Positions 1 to 8,403 are shown, counted from the first letter of the stretch. The stretch: 58,695 nt of DNA from Corynebacterium bouchesdurhonense (GCF_900078305.2 NZ_LT546023.1:1-58695), one strand, 5' to 3'. Translations and numbers: made by a program. Notes: generated from the sequence alone by a model not told the origin.

Positions 1-209
1 TCGAACACATCTTCGAACGCTTCTACCGGGGGGATGCCGCCCGCAGCCGGGACAACGGCGGGGCCGGGATCGGTCTGACCATCTCCAAGGCATTGATCGA
101 GGCCCACGGCGGCACTCTCACCGCCACCTCCCCCGGACCCGGTCGCGGAGCGGTGTTTGCCCTCCGCCTCCCGCTGTCCCCTCCCGATAGTGAGGAGGCT
201 GCTCGGTGA
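1..209 (+). CDS. Sensor histidine kinase, C-terminal fragment (window edge)
   Basis: This is the last 68 or so codons of a membrane sensor kinase, read in the frame that begins at base 3 and ends at TGA 207-209. The visible part is the end of the HATPase domain: F-box region (IFERFYRGD), then the G-box with [19 protein letters not shown] and a final beta strand ending in the short tail SEEAAR. The N-terminal sensor, HAMP and His-box lie outside the window. It is co-directional with the copper genes starting 110 bp downstream, so a CusS/CopS-like metal sensor is plausible. That role is inferred from position only. Confidence 0.85.
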   Translation, partial: EHIFERFYRGDAARSRDNGGAGIGLTISKALIEAHGGTLTATSPGPGRGAVFALRLPLSPPDSEEAAR

Positions 210-254
210 CCACACCCTGCCCCGCGTGAGGGCCGTGCCCTCCACCCCTTGAAA

Positions 255-274
255 ATATACCCCGGGGGGGTATA
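255..274. promoter_or_regulatory. CsoR-type copper operator candidate
   Basis: An inverted repeat with a G/C tract core, ATATACCCCGGGGGGGTATA, lies 47 bp upstream of the chaperone start. Known actinobacterial CsoR operators have the same shape (TACCC then GGGTA around a G-run), so copper-derepressed control of the downstream genes is likely. No csoR gene is visible in the window. Confidence 0.6.
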
Positions 275-320
275 CGCTAGCGAGCGTTACCGCATCCCAC
301 CGACCCGTAGGAGCTTTCCC

Positions 321-647
321 ATGATCAACCCCCCACCCAGCCTCTTGCCGATGGCCTCTCACGGCTGCAGCTGTTGCGGACCTGCCTCACGTGCCGACAC
401 CGCCTCCATCCCTGCCTCCGGCGACTCGTCAGCAGGAGGGGCCTCCCCGAGCTACCAGGTCACAGGCTTGACCTGCGGCCACTGCGCGAAAAGCGTGACC
501 CAGGCCCTTCAGGCCCTCCCCCAGGTCGACGACGTCCAGGTTGATCTCGCTGCTGGTGGTGTTTCCACCGTCACGGTCACCGGTGTCGTACCTCCGGAGA
601 TGGTTCGCCGGGCCATCGAGGAGGCCGGCTACACCGTCTTATCCTGA
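321..647 (+). CDS. Heavy-metal-associated (CopZ-like) copper chaperone
   Basis: A 108-residue protein. Residues about 45-108 form an HMA domain with the metal-binding loop GLTCGHCAKS and the usual alternating beta-alpha pattern ending EEAGYTVLS. The N-terminal 40 residues are unusual for a chaperone and carry an extra HGCSCCGPAS segment that could bind metal. I chose ATG 321 because GTAGGAG stands 8 bp upstream; the open frame extends further left but through the operator. It should bind Cu(I) or Ag(I) in the cytoplasm and pass it to the P-type ATPase that starts about 50 bp downstream. Expression is probably controlled by the CsoR-like operator at 255-274. Confidence 0.85.
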   Translation: MINPPPSLLPMASHGCSCCGPASRADTASIPASGDSSAGGASPSYQVTGLTCGHCAKSVTQALQALPQVDDVQVDLAAGGVSTVTVTGVVPPEMVRRAIEEAGYTVLS

Positions 648-698
648 TCAGTTTTGCCCATCATCTCGACCCCGACCGGGTTGAGCGAAAGGAACGTC

Positions 699-2933
699 AT
701 GAGCACTCCCCACCATTCCGGTGATCACCATGGTGATCACGCCGCTCCGGAAACAGACCACACCCACCACCCGGCTCATGCCAGCCACGAACACCACGCA
801 GATGCCGACACCCACGGCCAGGCGATGCCCCACGATCACCCGCACTCCGCCCTGGACGAAGACCACCAGGTTCATGGTCACGGCGAACACGCCGGACACA
901 GCACCGCAATGTTTCGGGACCGCTTCTGGTGGTCGCTGATTCTGTCCATTCCCGTCACTATTTTCAGCCCCATGGTCGCCCAGCTGCTCGGCTACCACCT
1001 CCCGGCATTCCCCGGATCCACCTGGATCCCCCCGGTGCTGGGCACGATCATCTTCGTCTACGGCGGAACGCCTTTCCTCAAGGGCGGATGGAAAGAACTG
1101 AAATCCCGCCAACCCGGGATGATGCTCCTGATCGCCATGGCCATCACCGTGGCGTTTGTCGCCTCCTGGGTCACCACTCTGGGGCTGGGCGGTTTTGAGC
1201 TGGACTTCTGGTGGGAGCTGGCTCTGCTGGTGACCATCATGCTGCTGGGCCACTGGCTGGAGATGCGCGCTCTCGGGGCCGCGTCCTCCGCGCTTGACGC
1301 GCTGGCTGCCCTGCTGCCGGATGAGGCCGAGAAAGTTATCGACGGGACCACCCGCACCGTGGCCATCTCCGAGCTGGTCGTCGACGACGTCGTGCTGGTG
1401 AGGGCCGGTGCCCGGGTGCCGGCCGACGGTACCATCCTCGACGGAGCCGCCGAATTCGATGAGGCGATGATCACCGGCGAATCCCGTCCCGTCTTCCGCG
1501 ACACCGGTGACAAGGTGGTCGCCGGTACCGTGGCCACCGACAACACCGTCCGCGTCCGGGTGGAGGCTATCGGCGGGGACACCGCCCTGGCCGGGATCCA
1601 ACGCTTGGTTGCCGACGCTCAGGAGTCCTCCTCCCGGGCCCAGGCCCTGGCGGATCGGGCGGCGGCGTTGTTGTTCTGGTTCGCGCTGATCTCCGCTCTG
1701 ATCACCGCGGTGGTGTGGACCATTATCGGCAGCCCGGACGATGCCGTGGCGCGCACGGTCACGGTGCTGGTCATCGCCTGCCCGCACGCCCTGGGCCTGG
1801 CGATTCCGCTGGTCATTGCGATCTCCACCGAGCGGGCCGCGAAATCCGGGGTGCTCATCAAGGACCGGATGGCGCTCGAGCGGATGCGCACCATCGACGT
1901 GGTGCTCTTCGACAAAACCGGCACCCTGACCGAGGGGGCGCACGCGGTCACCGGTGTCGCGGCAGCTGTCGGCGTCACCGAGGGCGAGCTGCTGGCCCTG
2001 GCCGCCGCCGCGGAGGCCGACAGCGAGCACCCCGTGGCCCGCGCCATCGTGGCGGCCGCGGCCGCCCATCCCGAGGCCTCCCGTCGGCAAATCCGTGCAA
2101 CTGGTTTCAGCGCCGCCTCCGGCCGGGGGGTCCGGGCCACTGTCGATGGCGCTGAGATCCTCGTGGGTGGGCCGAACATGCTGCGCGAGCTCAACCTCAC
2201 CACCCCGGCCGAGCTCACCGACACCACCAGCGCCTGGGCCGGGCGTGGGGCCGGTGTGCTCCATATTGTCCGCGACGGTCAGATCATCGGTGCGGTGGCC
2301 GTTGAGGACAAGATCCGCCCCGAATCCCGCGCCGCCGTGAAAGCCCTGCAGGACCGCGGGGTGAAGGTCGCGATGATCACCGGTGACGCGCAGCAGGTGG
2401 CCCAGGCGGTTGGCCAGGACCTGGGGATCGATGAGGTCTTCGCCGAGGTCCTGCCCCAGGACAAGGACACCAAGGTCACCCAGTTACAGGAGCGGGGCCT
2501 GAGCGTGGCCATGGTCGGTGACGGTGTCAATGACGCCCCCGCTCTGACCCGCGCGGAGGTCGGTATCGCCATCGGTGCCGGCACGGATGTGGCCATGGAA
2601 TCCGCCGGAGTGGTCCTAGCCAGTGATGACCCGCGGGCAGTGCTGTCGATGATTGAGCTGTCCCAGGCCAGCTACCGCAAGATGATCCAGAACCTCATCT
2701 GGGCCTCTGGCTACAACATCCTCGCCGTGCCGCTGGCCGCCGGCGTGCTCGCCCCGATCGGGTTCGTGCTGTCCCCGGCCGTGGGCGCGATCTTGATGTC
2801 TGCGTCGACCATCGTGGTGGCCCTGAACGCCCAGCTGCTACGCCGGATCGACCTGGATCCGGCCCACCTGGCTCCGACCGAGTCGAAGGAGGAACACACC
2901 ACGCCTACTCCGGCATCCACCGCCGTCCGCTGA
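699..2933 (+). CDS. copB: CopB-type copper/silver P1B-ATPase
   Basis: A 744-residue P-type ATPase. The first about 70 residues are extremely His-rich, typical of CopB rather than an HMA-domain CopA. The ion-path motif is CPH (Cys about 361, in IACPHALG), diagnostic of the CopB subgroup. Other hallmarks are TGES in the actuator domain, the phosphorylation site DKTGT (Asp about 405) and GDGVND near residue 607. Several hydrophobic membrane spans are visible. ATG 699 is preceded by GAAAGGAA. It exports copper or silver across the membrane and forms a unit with the chaperone upstream and the DUF305 lipoprotein downstream. Confidence 0.92.
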   Translation: MSTPHHSGDHHGDHAAPETDHTHHPAHASHEHHADADTHGQAMPHDHPHSALDEDHQVHGHGEHAGHSTAMFRDRFWWSLILSIPVTIFSPMVAQLLGYHLPAFPGSTWIPPVLGTIIFVYGGTPFLKGGWKELKSRQPGMMLLIAMAITVAFVASWVTTLGLGGFELDFWWELALLVTIMLLGHWLEMRALGAASSALDALAALLPDEAEKVIDGTTRTVAISELVVDDVVLVRAGARVPADGTILDGAAEFDEAMITGESRPVFRDTGDKVVAGTVATDNTVRVRVEAIGGDTALAGIQRLVADAQESSSRAQALADRAAALLFWFALISALITAVVWTIIGSPDDAVARTVTVLVIACPHALGLAIPLVIAISTERAAKSGVLIKDRMALERMRTIDVVLFDKTGTLTEGAHAVTGVAAAVGVTEGELLALAAAAEADSEHPVARAIVAAAAAHPEASRRQIRATGFSAASGRGVRATVDGAEILVGGPNMLRELNLTTPAELTDTTSAWAGRGAGVLHIVRDGQIIGAVAVEDKIRPESRAAVKALQDRGVKVAMITGDAQQVAQAVGQDLGIDEVFAEVLPQDKDTKVTQLQERGLSVAMVGDGVNDAPALTRAEVGIAIGAGTDVAMESAGVVLASDDPRAVLSMIELSQASYRKMIQNLIWASGYNILAVPLAAGVLAPIGFVLSPAVGAILMSASTIVVALNAQLLRRIDLDPAHLAPTESKEEHTTPTPASTAVR

Positions 2934-2981
2934 TCCACCACTTCTCTCCACTACCCCCATATGACCCTGAAAGGCTCCACC

Positions 2982-3668
2982 ATGAAGCGCACCCTTGTTC
3001 TTTCCGCTCTCGCCGTGGCCTCCACCCTGGCGCTGGCCGCCTGCGGTGAGGCCACCGAGTCAGGCAACACCGACGCCACCACCTCGGCCACCAGCACTGC
3101 GATGACTACCGCTGAGACGACCGAGACCACCACGGCGACGACTGAGGCGGACGGGGAGATCTCCGCCGATCACAACGGCGCGGACATCATGTTTGCCCAG
3201 ATGATGATCCCGCATCACCAGCAGGCCGTGGAGATGAGTGAGATGCTCCTGGCCAAGGAGGGTATCCCCGCCCAGGTCGTGGAGTTTGCCCAGGGGGTTA
3301 TTGACGCCCAGGGACCGGAGATTGACCGGATGAACGCCATGCTCGAGGCTTGGGGCCAGCAGCCGGTCACCGACTCTGGGGGCATGGGGACCATGGACGA
3401 GATGGGTGGAATGGATCACGGCGAGATGGGTGGCATGAGCGGGATGATGAGCCAGGAGGACATGACAGCCCTTGAGGAGGCCCAGGGTACCGAGGCTGCC
3501 CGTCTATACCTGGAGCAGATGACCGCCCACCACGAAGGTGCGGTCGACATGGCCCGTGACGAGGTTGCTGACGGCCAGAATCCCCATGCGATCACCCTGG
3601 CCGAACAGATTATCAACGACCAGGAGGCCGAGATCGCCCAGATGCAGCAGATGCTCACCGCCCTATGA
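2982..3668 (+). CDS. DUF305 lipoprotein, copper-resistance associated
   Basis: A 228-residue secreted lipoprotein. The N-terminus MKRTLVLSALAVASTLALAAC is a signal peptide ending in a lipobox with Cys about 21. A Thr/Ala-rich linker follows, then two DUF305 repeats marked by FAQMMIPHHQQAVEM and LEQMTAHHEGAVDMA. A Met/His-rich stretch (GGMGTMDEMGGMDHGEMGGM) lies between the repeats and suits Cu(I) or Ag(I) binding at the cell surface. It lies 48 bp after the P-ATPase and probably shares its transcript. The start ATG 2982 is chosen for the signal peptide. Confidence 0.88.
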   Translation: MKRTLVLSALAVASTLALAACGEATESGNTDATTSATSTAMTTAETTETTTATTEADGEISADHNGADIMFAQMMIPHHQQAVEMSEMLLAKEGIPAQVVEFAQGVIDAQGPEIDRMNAMLEAWGQQPVTDSGGMGTMDEMGGMDHGEMGGMSGMMSQEDMTALEEAQGTEAARLYLEQMTAHHEGAVDMARDEVADGQNPHAITLAEQIINDQEAEIAQMQQMLTAL

Positions 3669-3834
3669 CAGGTCCCCGTCTTTTTCTGATCCCGAGGACA
3701 GGCATCTGAAAAAGAGGGATAACCGTGACGATTGCCACCTGCTGTGGGCGATGGGTCGTTGTCACCGCAGCGGGTGCACCGGGGTGGATGTTTTTTCTCC
3801 CTCTGGTCGCACCGCTGAGGAAGGGAAAGCTCCT

Positions 3835-3978
3835 GTGTCCAGACCCTTGGAGGACTACGCATTATTGTCCGATACTCACACGGCCGCCCTGGTCTGCCGG
3901 CAGGGCAGCATTGATTGTTGGGGGTGTCCCCCGAGTAGTGGACACGGCGTTGGTGTCGAGTTCAAGTTCAACGTGTAG
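3835..3978 (+). pseudogene. Truncated GH15 (trehalase/glucoamylase-like) N-terminus
   Basis: A 47-codon remnant. It begins with RPLEDYALLSDTHTAALVCR followed by QGSID, which is the conserved start of actinobacterial glycoside hydrolase 15 proteins (normally continuing SIDWLCLPRFDS). Homology stops right after SID, and the reading frame then runs through an IS-end-like sequence to a stop. GTG 3835 has a GGAAGGGA ribosome-binding site. The preceding 3669-3834 shows no gene. This is a gene cut off at a recombination junction, marking the right border of the copper region. Confidence 0.7.
3925..3944. repeat. IS-end-like inverted repeat scar
   Basis: TGTCCCCCGAGTAGTGGACA is an imperfect palindrome (TGTCC and GGACA arms) that sits a few bases after the point where GH15 homology ends. 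It resembles a transposon terminus left without its transposase. The assignment to an IS is inferred. Confidence 0.35.
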
Positions 3979-4005
3979 GCACCAAAGCAGCTTCCACCCG
4001 TGGAA

Positions 4006-4025
4006 TCGCCCTTGGCTAAGGGCGA
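4006..4025 (-). terminator. Hairpin after arfB
   Basis: A perfect 8-bp stem (TCGCCCTT and AAGGGCGA) with a GGCT loop starts 3 bases beyond the arfB stop codon. The T-tract on the minus strand is poor, so intrinsic termination is possible rather than certain. Confidence 0.5.
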
Positions 4026-4027
4026 CC

Positions 4028-4471
4028 TTAGGGGATCTGTGGCCGCCGTCGCGTCGACTTTAACTCCGAGCGTCGCTGTTTCGCCTCGAGACGACGCCTC
4101 ACCGAGCCCCGCGTCGGCTTCGTCCTGCGCCGCGGTGGAGGTGGAGGGGCGAGCGCCTCGCGCAACAATGAGGCCATGCGCTCGCGCGCCTCGGCGCGGT
4201 TGCGTACCTGCGACCTATGGCTCGACGCGGAAACGGTAAGAACTGTGCCGTCCATGCGGTGCTCGAGGTGGTGGAGGGCGCGGCGGCGCTGGGCGTCGGA
4301 AAGCGATGCGCACGCAGCGATATCGAGGGAAAGCTGCACCTTGCTGTCAGTAGTGTTGACGCCCTGTCCGCCGGGGCCCGAGGACTTTGTGAACCGCTCC
4401 GTTAGGTCGGCGGCGGCGATGACCGCACCGTCGGGGATCCCAGGGCCGGGCGCGATGGTTAGGTCATTCAT
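4028..4471 (-). CDS. arfB: Alternative ribosome-rescue peptidyl-tRNA hydrolase ArfB
   Basis: A 147-residue class-I release-factor-like protein that lacks the stop-codon recognition domain. The catalytic GGQ motif is in SSGPGGQGVNTTDSKVQL. The C-terminus is strongly basic (RRRTKPTRGSVRRRLEAKQRR...KSTRRR), as needed to probe the empty mRNA channel of stalled ribosomes. It hydrolyses peptidyl-tRNA on ribosomes stuck at mRNA 3' ends. I chose ATG 4471 (MNDLTIAPG), which matches the family start; the frame remains open further upstream. Confidence 0.9.
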   Translation of the reverse strand: MNDLTIAPGPGIPDGAVIAAADLTERFTKSSGPGGQGVNTTDSKVQLSLDIAACASLSDAQRRRALHHLEHRMDGTVLTVSASSHRSQVRNRAEARERMASLLREALAPPPPPRRRTKPTRGSVRRRLEAKQRRSELKSTRRRPQIP

Positions 4472-4481
4472 GTCGCCCAGC

Positions 4482-4655
4482 CTACGTGGTCTTCGACTCC
4501 TTCTCGCTTCGGTGCAGTGCCCCTTGCGCAGCGGCCTCATCTCTCGGTTTTCTCCCAGCCTGGCGAAGCACGGCGATGTTGTAACCGTTTTCAGCTTCAG
4601 CTACCCATGCGTCAATTTGTTTTTCGCCGATCGGCTGCCCGTTCATCATTTTCAT
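4482..4655 (-). CDS. Short RHH-antitoxin-like fragment
   Basis: A 57-codon frame whose N-terminal half, MNGQPIGEKQIDAWVAEAEN followed by GYNIAVLRQAGRKP, resembles the leading segment of a family of actinobacterial ribbon-helix-helix antitoxins. Those proteins normally continue with a DNA-binding RHH domain, but here the frame ends within about 20 residues. It looks like a broken antitoxin gene; no partner toxin is visible. ATG codons at 4655, 4649 and 4646 are all possible starts and none has a clear ribosome-binding site. Identification is tentative. Confidence 0.35.
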   Translation of the reverse strand: MKMMNGQPIGEKQIDAWVAEAENGYNIAVLRQAGRKPRDEAAAQGALHRSEKESKTT

Positions 4656-4683
4656 ATCGAGTAGATCGCCCAGATTGTCCTTG

Positions 4684-5274
4684 CTAAATGCGTCGGGCGA
4701 GATCGGGGTAGTGGATAACCACTCCATCTTCGTCGACATCCAGCTCCACATCGACCCCGCGCGTTCCGCTTGCGTAGCGGACAGTGTTTGATCCGAGGGA
4801 GCTGTAGTACTGGTCTGACGCAATCACCTGGAGGGACGGCATATCAATCCAGGCCATGATGAGCCTCGTCTTCGGTACATCTCCTTCGAGAAGTTCGAGG
4901 CGCCGGATGGGCATAGTGTTCGTGAGGGGGCAGAGGCCCAGATCGCAATCCAGTGCTTCGATTAAATCCTCGTCCTGCCTGATTCCAGGCTTGGCTAGAT
5001 CCGGAGGCGGAGTGCCCTTTTCGCTGGTCTCGGCTGACCACTTACCATCCTCAGACCGGACGAGGTTGAGGCTTCGTTCCCAACCATCGCCCTTAACGTT
5101 GACCTCCACGTGATTGGTCACCCAGTTTTCTGGAGCCTGAAGTTCCCAGGTCGCTTTGTAGCCCTCGCCGAGCTGAACTCCTGTTGCAGACAGGCCAGCC
5201 TTGTGGAATTGAACGGTTGCGTCGTTCCGGATAAGGGGGTTGTCTACGTGCTCCCACTGGTAGGTGCGTTCCAT
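4684..5274 (-). CDS. Putative glycolipid-binding family protein (COG3554-like)
   Basis: A 196-residue soluble protein without signal peptide or membrane segment. It starts MERTYQWEHVDNPLIRNDAT and contains the GEGYKATWELQ, LDCDLGLCPLTNTMPIRRL and RLIMAWIDMPSLQV blocks that I recognise from the putative glycolipid-binding family. The biochemical role of that family is not established. Start ATG 5274 is the only sensible one. The intergenic stretch 5275-5410 separates it from the divergent flavoprotein gene and shows no recognisable operator. Confidence 0.65.
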   Translation of the reverse strand: MERTYQWEHVDNPLIRNDATVQFHKAGLSATGVQLGEGYKATWELQAPENWVTNHVEVNVKGDGWERSLNLVRSEDGKWSAETSEKGTPPPDLAKPGIRQDEDLIEALDCDLGLCPLTNTMPIRRLELLEGDVPKTRLIMAWIDMPSLQVIASDQYYSSLGSNTVRYASGTRGVDVELDVDEDGVVIHYPDLARRI

Positions 5275-5416
5275 CTTTTAAGAATCATGCGGTCGACCTG
5301 CCCTGTCAATGGTGGGGACGGCTGTGTAGCAGAAAACTCCACACCTGACAGACTGGAGTCAACAATCTACGCTCATGTGTGTAACCCATCACATTTAGTA
5401 GCGAGGAGCGATGAAG

Positions 5417-7105
5417 ATGACAATCCCATCTGGACCAAAAGCACACGATGCCGATGTTGACCTCTTGGTCGTCGGATCTGGCTCTGGCCTTGCCACCGCG
5501 CTGTATGCCCACTCGCTGGGTCTAAAGACGCTGGTGGTGGAGGCGAACGAGTACGTGGGAGGCTCGCTGTCGATGTCAGGCGGCGCGTTCTGGGTGCCCG
5601 GCAACCACGTGCTGCGCCGCTCCGGGTTTAAGGACACGGTGCAGCGCGGCCTCGACTACGTGGGGAGCATCGTGCCCGACAATGCCCCGCGCGAGCGCTG
5701 GGAGGCGCTGATCAAGCACGGCCCCGAGGCCATCGAGGCGCTGGACAACCTCACGGACCTTAATCTTTTCTGGTCGAAGGGCTACTCCGACTACCACCCG
5801 GAGAACCCGGGCGGCGCCTCTATCGGCCGCACCTGCGAGGCGCGCCCGTTCGACCTGAAGCAGCTGGGGGAGGAGCGCGGCCGCTTCCACCCCACCGCGG
5901 TGGCGGCCCCGTTCCCCATGCCCATGACGGGCTACGACTACAAGTGGGTCAACCTCATCACCAAGACCCCGCTGAAGTCATTCCCCATCTCCGCCACCCG
6001 CACCATCCAGGGCATCGGCGGCATGGCGTTCGGCAAGGAGTACGTCGCCACGGGCCAGGCCACCGCGGGCGGGCTGTTCCACGCCGTCATCAAGAATGAC
6101 ATTCCGGTGTGGACGCGCTGCCCCATGACGGAGCTGATTGTGGATGGGGAGGGCAGAGTCACGGGTGCCGTCGTGAAGCAAGACGGCTCCGAATACACGA
6201 TCAACGCCAAGCGCGGCGTGGTGCTGGCCGGCGGCGGCTTCGACCACAACACCGAGTGGCGCATGAAGTACCAGAGCGAGAGCCTGACCGACGACAACTC
6301 GATGGGCAACTCCGAGAACAACGGCGACACCATCGCAATCCCGGTGGAGCAGCTCGGGGCGAAGACCGGATTCATGGATCAGGCCTGGTGGTTCCCGGCC
6401 ATGGCCCCGCTGGAGAAGGACGGCCAGCCGAAGATCACGCTCGCGGAGCGCTCGCTGCCGGGCTCGTTCATGGTGGACCAGACGGGCCGCCGCTTCATCA
6501 ACGAGGCGCAGGACTACATGACGTTCGGCAACGAGGTGCTGGCCATGCGCGAGGAGGGCCGCGCCAACGAGATGTGGATCGTCTTCGACCAGAAGTACAA
6601 GATGTCCTACCTCTTCGGCTCCGAGGTGTTCCCGGGCATGCCGCTGCCCAAGAGCTGGTACGAGGCGGGGGTGGCGTTCAAGGCCAAGACCCCGGCTGAG
6701 CTGGCCAAGAAGATTGGCGTGCCCGTCGACGCGTTCACCGCGCAGTTCGACGAGTTCAACCTCGACGCGCAGGCCGGCGTCGACTCGACCTACCACCGCG
6801 GCGATTCGAAGTACGACAACTACTACGGCGACCCGACCAACACCCCGAACCCGAACCTGCGCCCGCTGAAGGGCAAGCTCTACGCGGTGAAGATGGTGAT
6901 CTCGGACCTGGGCACCTGCGGCGGCCTGATGACTAACGCCCACGGCAGCGTCGTGCGCGAGGACGACACCCCGATCGCCGGCCTCTACGCCCAGGGCAAC
7001 AACGCCGCCAACTACTTCGGCGACGTCTACCCGGGCGCGGGCGCCACCATCGCGCAGGGCTTGGTCAACGGTTACATCATTGCGAACCACGCCGCCGCCC
7101 GCTAG
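5417..7105 (+). CDS. FAD-dependent oxidoreductase, KstD/fumarate-reductase-like
   Basis: A flavoprotein of about 562 residues. The N-terminal dinucleotide fold is VDLLVVGSGSGLATALYAHS with a following acidic residue in VVEANEYVGG. A second FAD-contacting motif, VVLAGGGFDHN, is in mid-protein. The C-terminus IAGLYAQGNNAANYFGDVYP...GATIAQGLVNGYIIA is characteristic of 3-ketosteroid delta1-dehydrogenase and fumarate-reductase-type proteins. The substrate cannot be read from sequence. AGGAG at 5404-5408 favours ATG 5417 (spacing 8) over ATG 5411. No steroid-catabolism genes are nearby, so a general FAD-binding dehydrogenase call is safest. Confidence 0.82.
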   Translation: MTIPSGPKAHDADVDLLVVGSGSGLATALYAHSLGLKTLVVEANEYVGGSLSMSGGAFWVPGNHVLRRSGFKDTVQRGLDYVGSIVPDNAPRERWEALIKHGPEAIEALDNLTDLNLFWSKGYSDYHPENPGGASIGRTCEARPFDLKQLGEERGRFHPTAVAAPFPMPMTGYDYKWVNLITKTPLKSFPISATRTIQGIGGMAFGKEYVATGQATAGGLFHAVIKNDIPVWTRCPMTELIVDGEGRVTGAVVKQDGSEYTINAKRGVVLAGGGFDHNTEWRMKYQSESLTDDNSMGNSENNGDTIAIPVEQLGAKTGFMDQAWWFPAMAPLEKDGQPKITLAERSLPGSFMVDQTGRRFINEAQDYMTFGNEVLAMREEGRANEMWIVFDQKYKMSYLFGSEVFPGMPLPKSWYEAGVAFKAKTPAELAKKIGVPVDAFTAQFDEFNLDAQAGVDSTYHRGDSKYDNYYGDPTNTPNPNLRPLKGKLYAVKMVISDLGTCGGLMTNAHGSVVREDDTPIAGLYAQGNNAANYFGDVYPGAGATIAQGLVNGYIIANHAAAR

Positions 7106-7117
7106 CGGGAGCATATT

Positions 7118-7133
7118 GCTTGTCGACGCCCCC
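7118..7133 (+). repeat. Dispersed motif, exact copy
   Basis: GCTTGTCGACGCCCCC, preceded by GGGAGCATATT. It overlaps the chrA start codon and supplies its ribosome-binding site. Confidence 0.9.
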
Positions 7134-8403
7134 TTACTCCCGCCCACCCGCAGCGCCGACCGGCGGGTTCTTGGGTAGCGTAAGCCGGGTGTTCGAGGTA
7201 CTGAAGATCTTCACCCGGCTGGGCCTGACCTCCTTCGGCGGGCCCACGGCGCACCTGGGCTACTTCCGCGAGGAGTTTGTCACCCGCCGCAAGTGGATGA
7301 CGGAGCAGGAGTACGCCGACCTGGTGGCGCTGTGCCAGTTCATGCCGGGCCCGGCGTCCAGCCAGGTGGGGATGGCCATCGGGTACCGCCGTGCAGGCTA
7401 CCCGGGCATGCTAGCCGCCTGGGTGGGCTTCACCATGCCGTCCGTGATTGCCTTGGTCGCGTTCGCGCTTGGCGTGGCGCAGCTGGGCGATATTTCGGGC
7501 GCGGGGTGGCTTGCGGGTCTGAAGGCCGCGGCCGTCGCCGTGGTTGCGCACGCGGTGCTGGGCATGAGCCGCAGTATTGTCACCGACCGCGTGCGCGCGG
7601 CGGTGGCGCTCGTCGCATTCTTGGTCGTGCTGCTGGTGCCGAGCCCGCTGGCGCAAGTCGGCGCCATCGCGGCCGGCATGCTCGCCGGCGTCGCCCTATT
7701 CGCGCGGAAGGGCGCGGGGGAGGCAGGCGCCGCGGCCGAGGACGGCGTGGGCGGGGGCGCGGCAGCCGCCCCGTTGGCCGCCCCGGCGAAGACCGGCTCG
7801 CGCGCGGCGGGCGCCGCGGCGCTGGCCGCCTTCGCCGGGCTGCTCGTGCTCCTGCCAGCCGCGGCCGGAGCCGCGAAGAGCACCGGGTTGGACATCTTCG
7901 ACAGCTTCTACCGCTCCGGCGCGCTCGTCTTCGGCGGCGGGCACGTGGTTCTGCCGCTGCTCGAGCAGGCCACGGTGCCCACCGGCTTGGTGGACCACGA
8001 CACGTTCCTCGCCGGCTACGGCGCCGCGCAGGCGGTTCCTGGGCCGCTGTTCACCTTCGCGTCCTTCCTGGGCGCGTCGGCGCAGGGGGTGCCCTGGTGG
8101 TGGGGTGCCATCCTGGCCACGGTGGCGATCTTCCTGCCGGCGGCGCTGCTGGTCATCGGCGTCATGCCGTTCTGGGACCGCATCCGCTCCCAGCCAGCGG
8201 CCTCGCTCGCCCTCTCTGGCGCCAATGCCGCGGTGGTGGGCATCCTCGCCGCCGCGCTGTACAACCCGGTGTTCACGGCGGGCATCACCGGCGCGGGCAC
8301 GATGGCCATCGCGGCGGCGGCGTTCGTGGCGCTCCAGGAGTGGAAGGTGCCGGCGTGGGCGGTGGTGGTCGCCGCGGCGCTCGCCGGCTGGGCTGCACTG
8401 TGA
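7120..8403 (+). CDS. chrA: Chromate transporter ChrA
   Basis: A 427-residue two-domain CHR protein with about 10-12 hydrophobic spans. Both halves carry the family signatures: LGLTSFGGPTAHLGYFREEF and QFMPGPASSQVGMAIGYRRAG in the first, SGALVFGGGHVVLPLL and AAQAVPGPLFTFASFLG in the second. It exports chromate (or acts as a chromate/sulfate antiporter). The start is unusual: TTG 7120 lies inside a copy of the dispersed repeat, whose GGGAG (7107-7111) serves as ribosome-binding site at a spacing of 8. A GTG about 57 bp downstream is the alternative. It follows the flavoprotein stop by 14 bp. Confidence 0.88.
   Translation: MSTPPYSRPPAAPTGGFLGSVSRVFEVLKIFTRLGLTSFGGPTAHLGYFREEFVTRRKWMTEQEYADLVALCQFMPGPASSQVGMAIGYRRAGYPGMLAAWVGFTMPSVIALVAFALGVAQLGDISGAGWLAGLKAAAVAVVAHAVLGMSRSIVTDRVRAAVALVAFLVVLLVPSPLAQVGAIAAGMLAGVALFARKGAGEAGAAAEDGVGGGAAAAPLAAPAKTGSRAAGAAALAAFAGLLVLLPAAAGAAKSTGLDIFDSFYRSGALVFGGGHVVLPLLEQATVPTGLVDHDTFLAGYGAAQAVPGPLFTFASFLGASAQGVPWWWGAILATVAIFLPAALLVIGVMPFWDRIRSQPAASLALSGANAAVVGILAAALYNPVFTAGITGAGTMAIAAAAFVALQEWKVPAWAVVVAAALAGWAAL

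Noticed and set aside
648..2264. Long minus-strand open frame opposite copB
   Set aside because: It has biased, low-complexity composition and is the antisense shadow of a clear P-type ATPase; many similar shadows oppose genes throughout this high-GC window.
4482..4655. Toxin-antitoxin pair
   Set aside because: Only an antitoxin-like N-terminal piece is visible and neither neighbour resembles a toxin.
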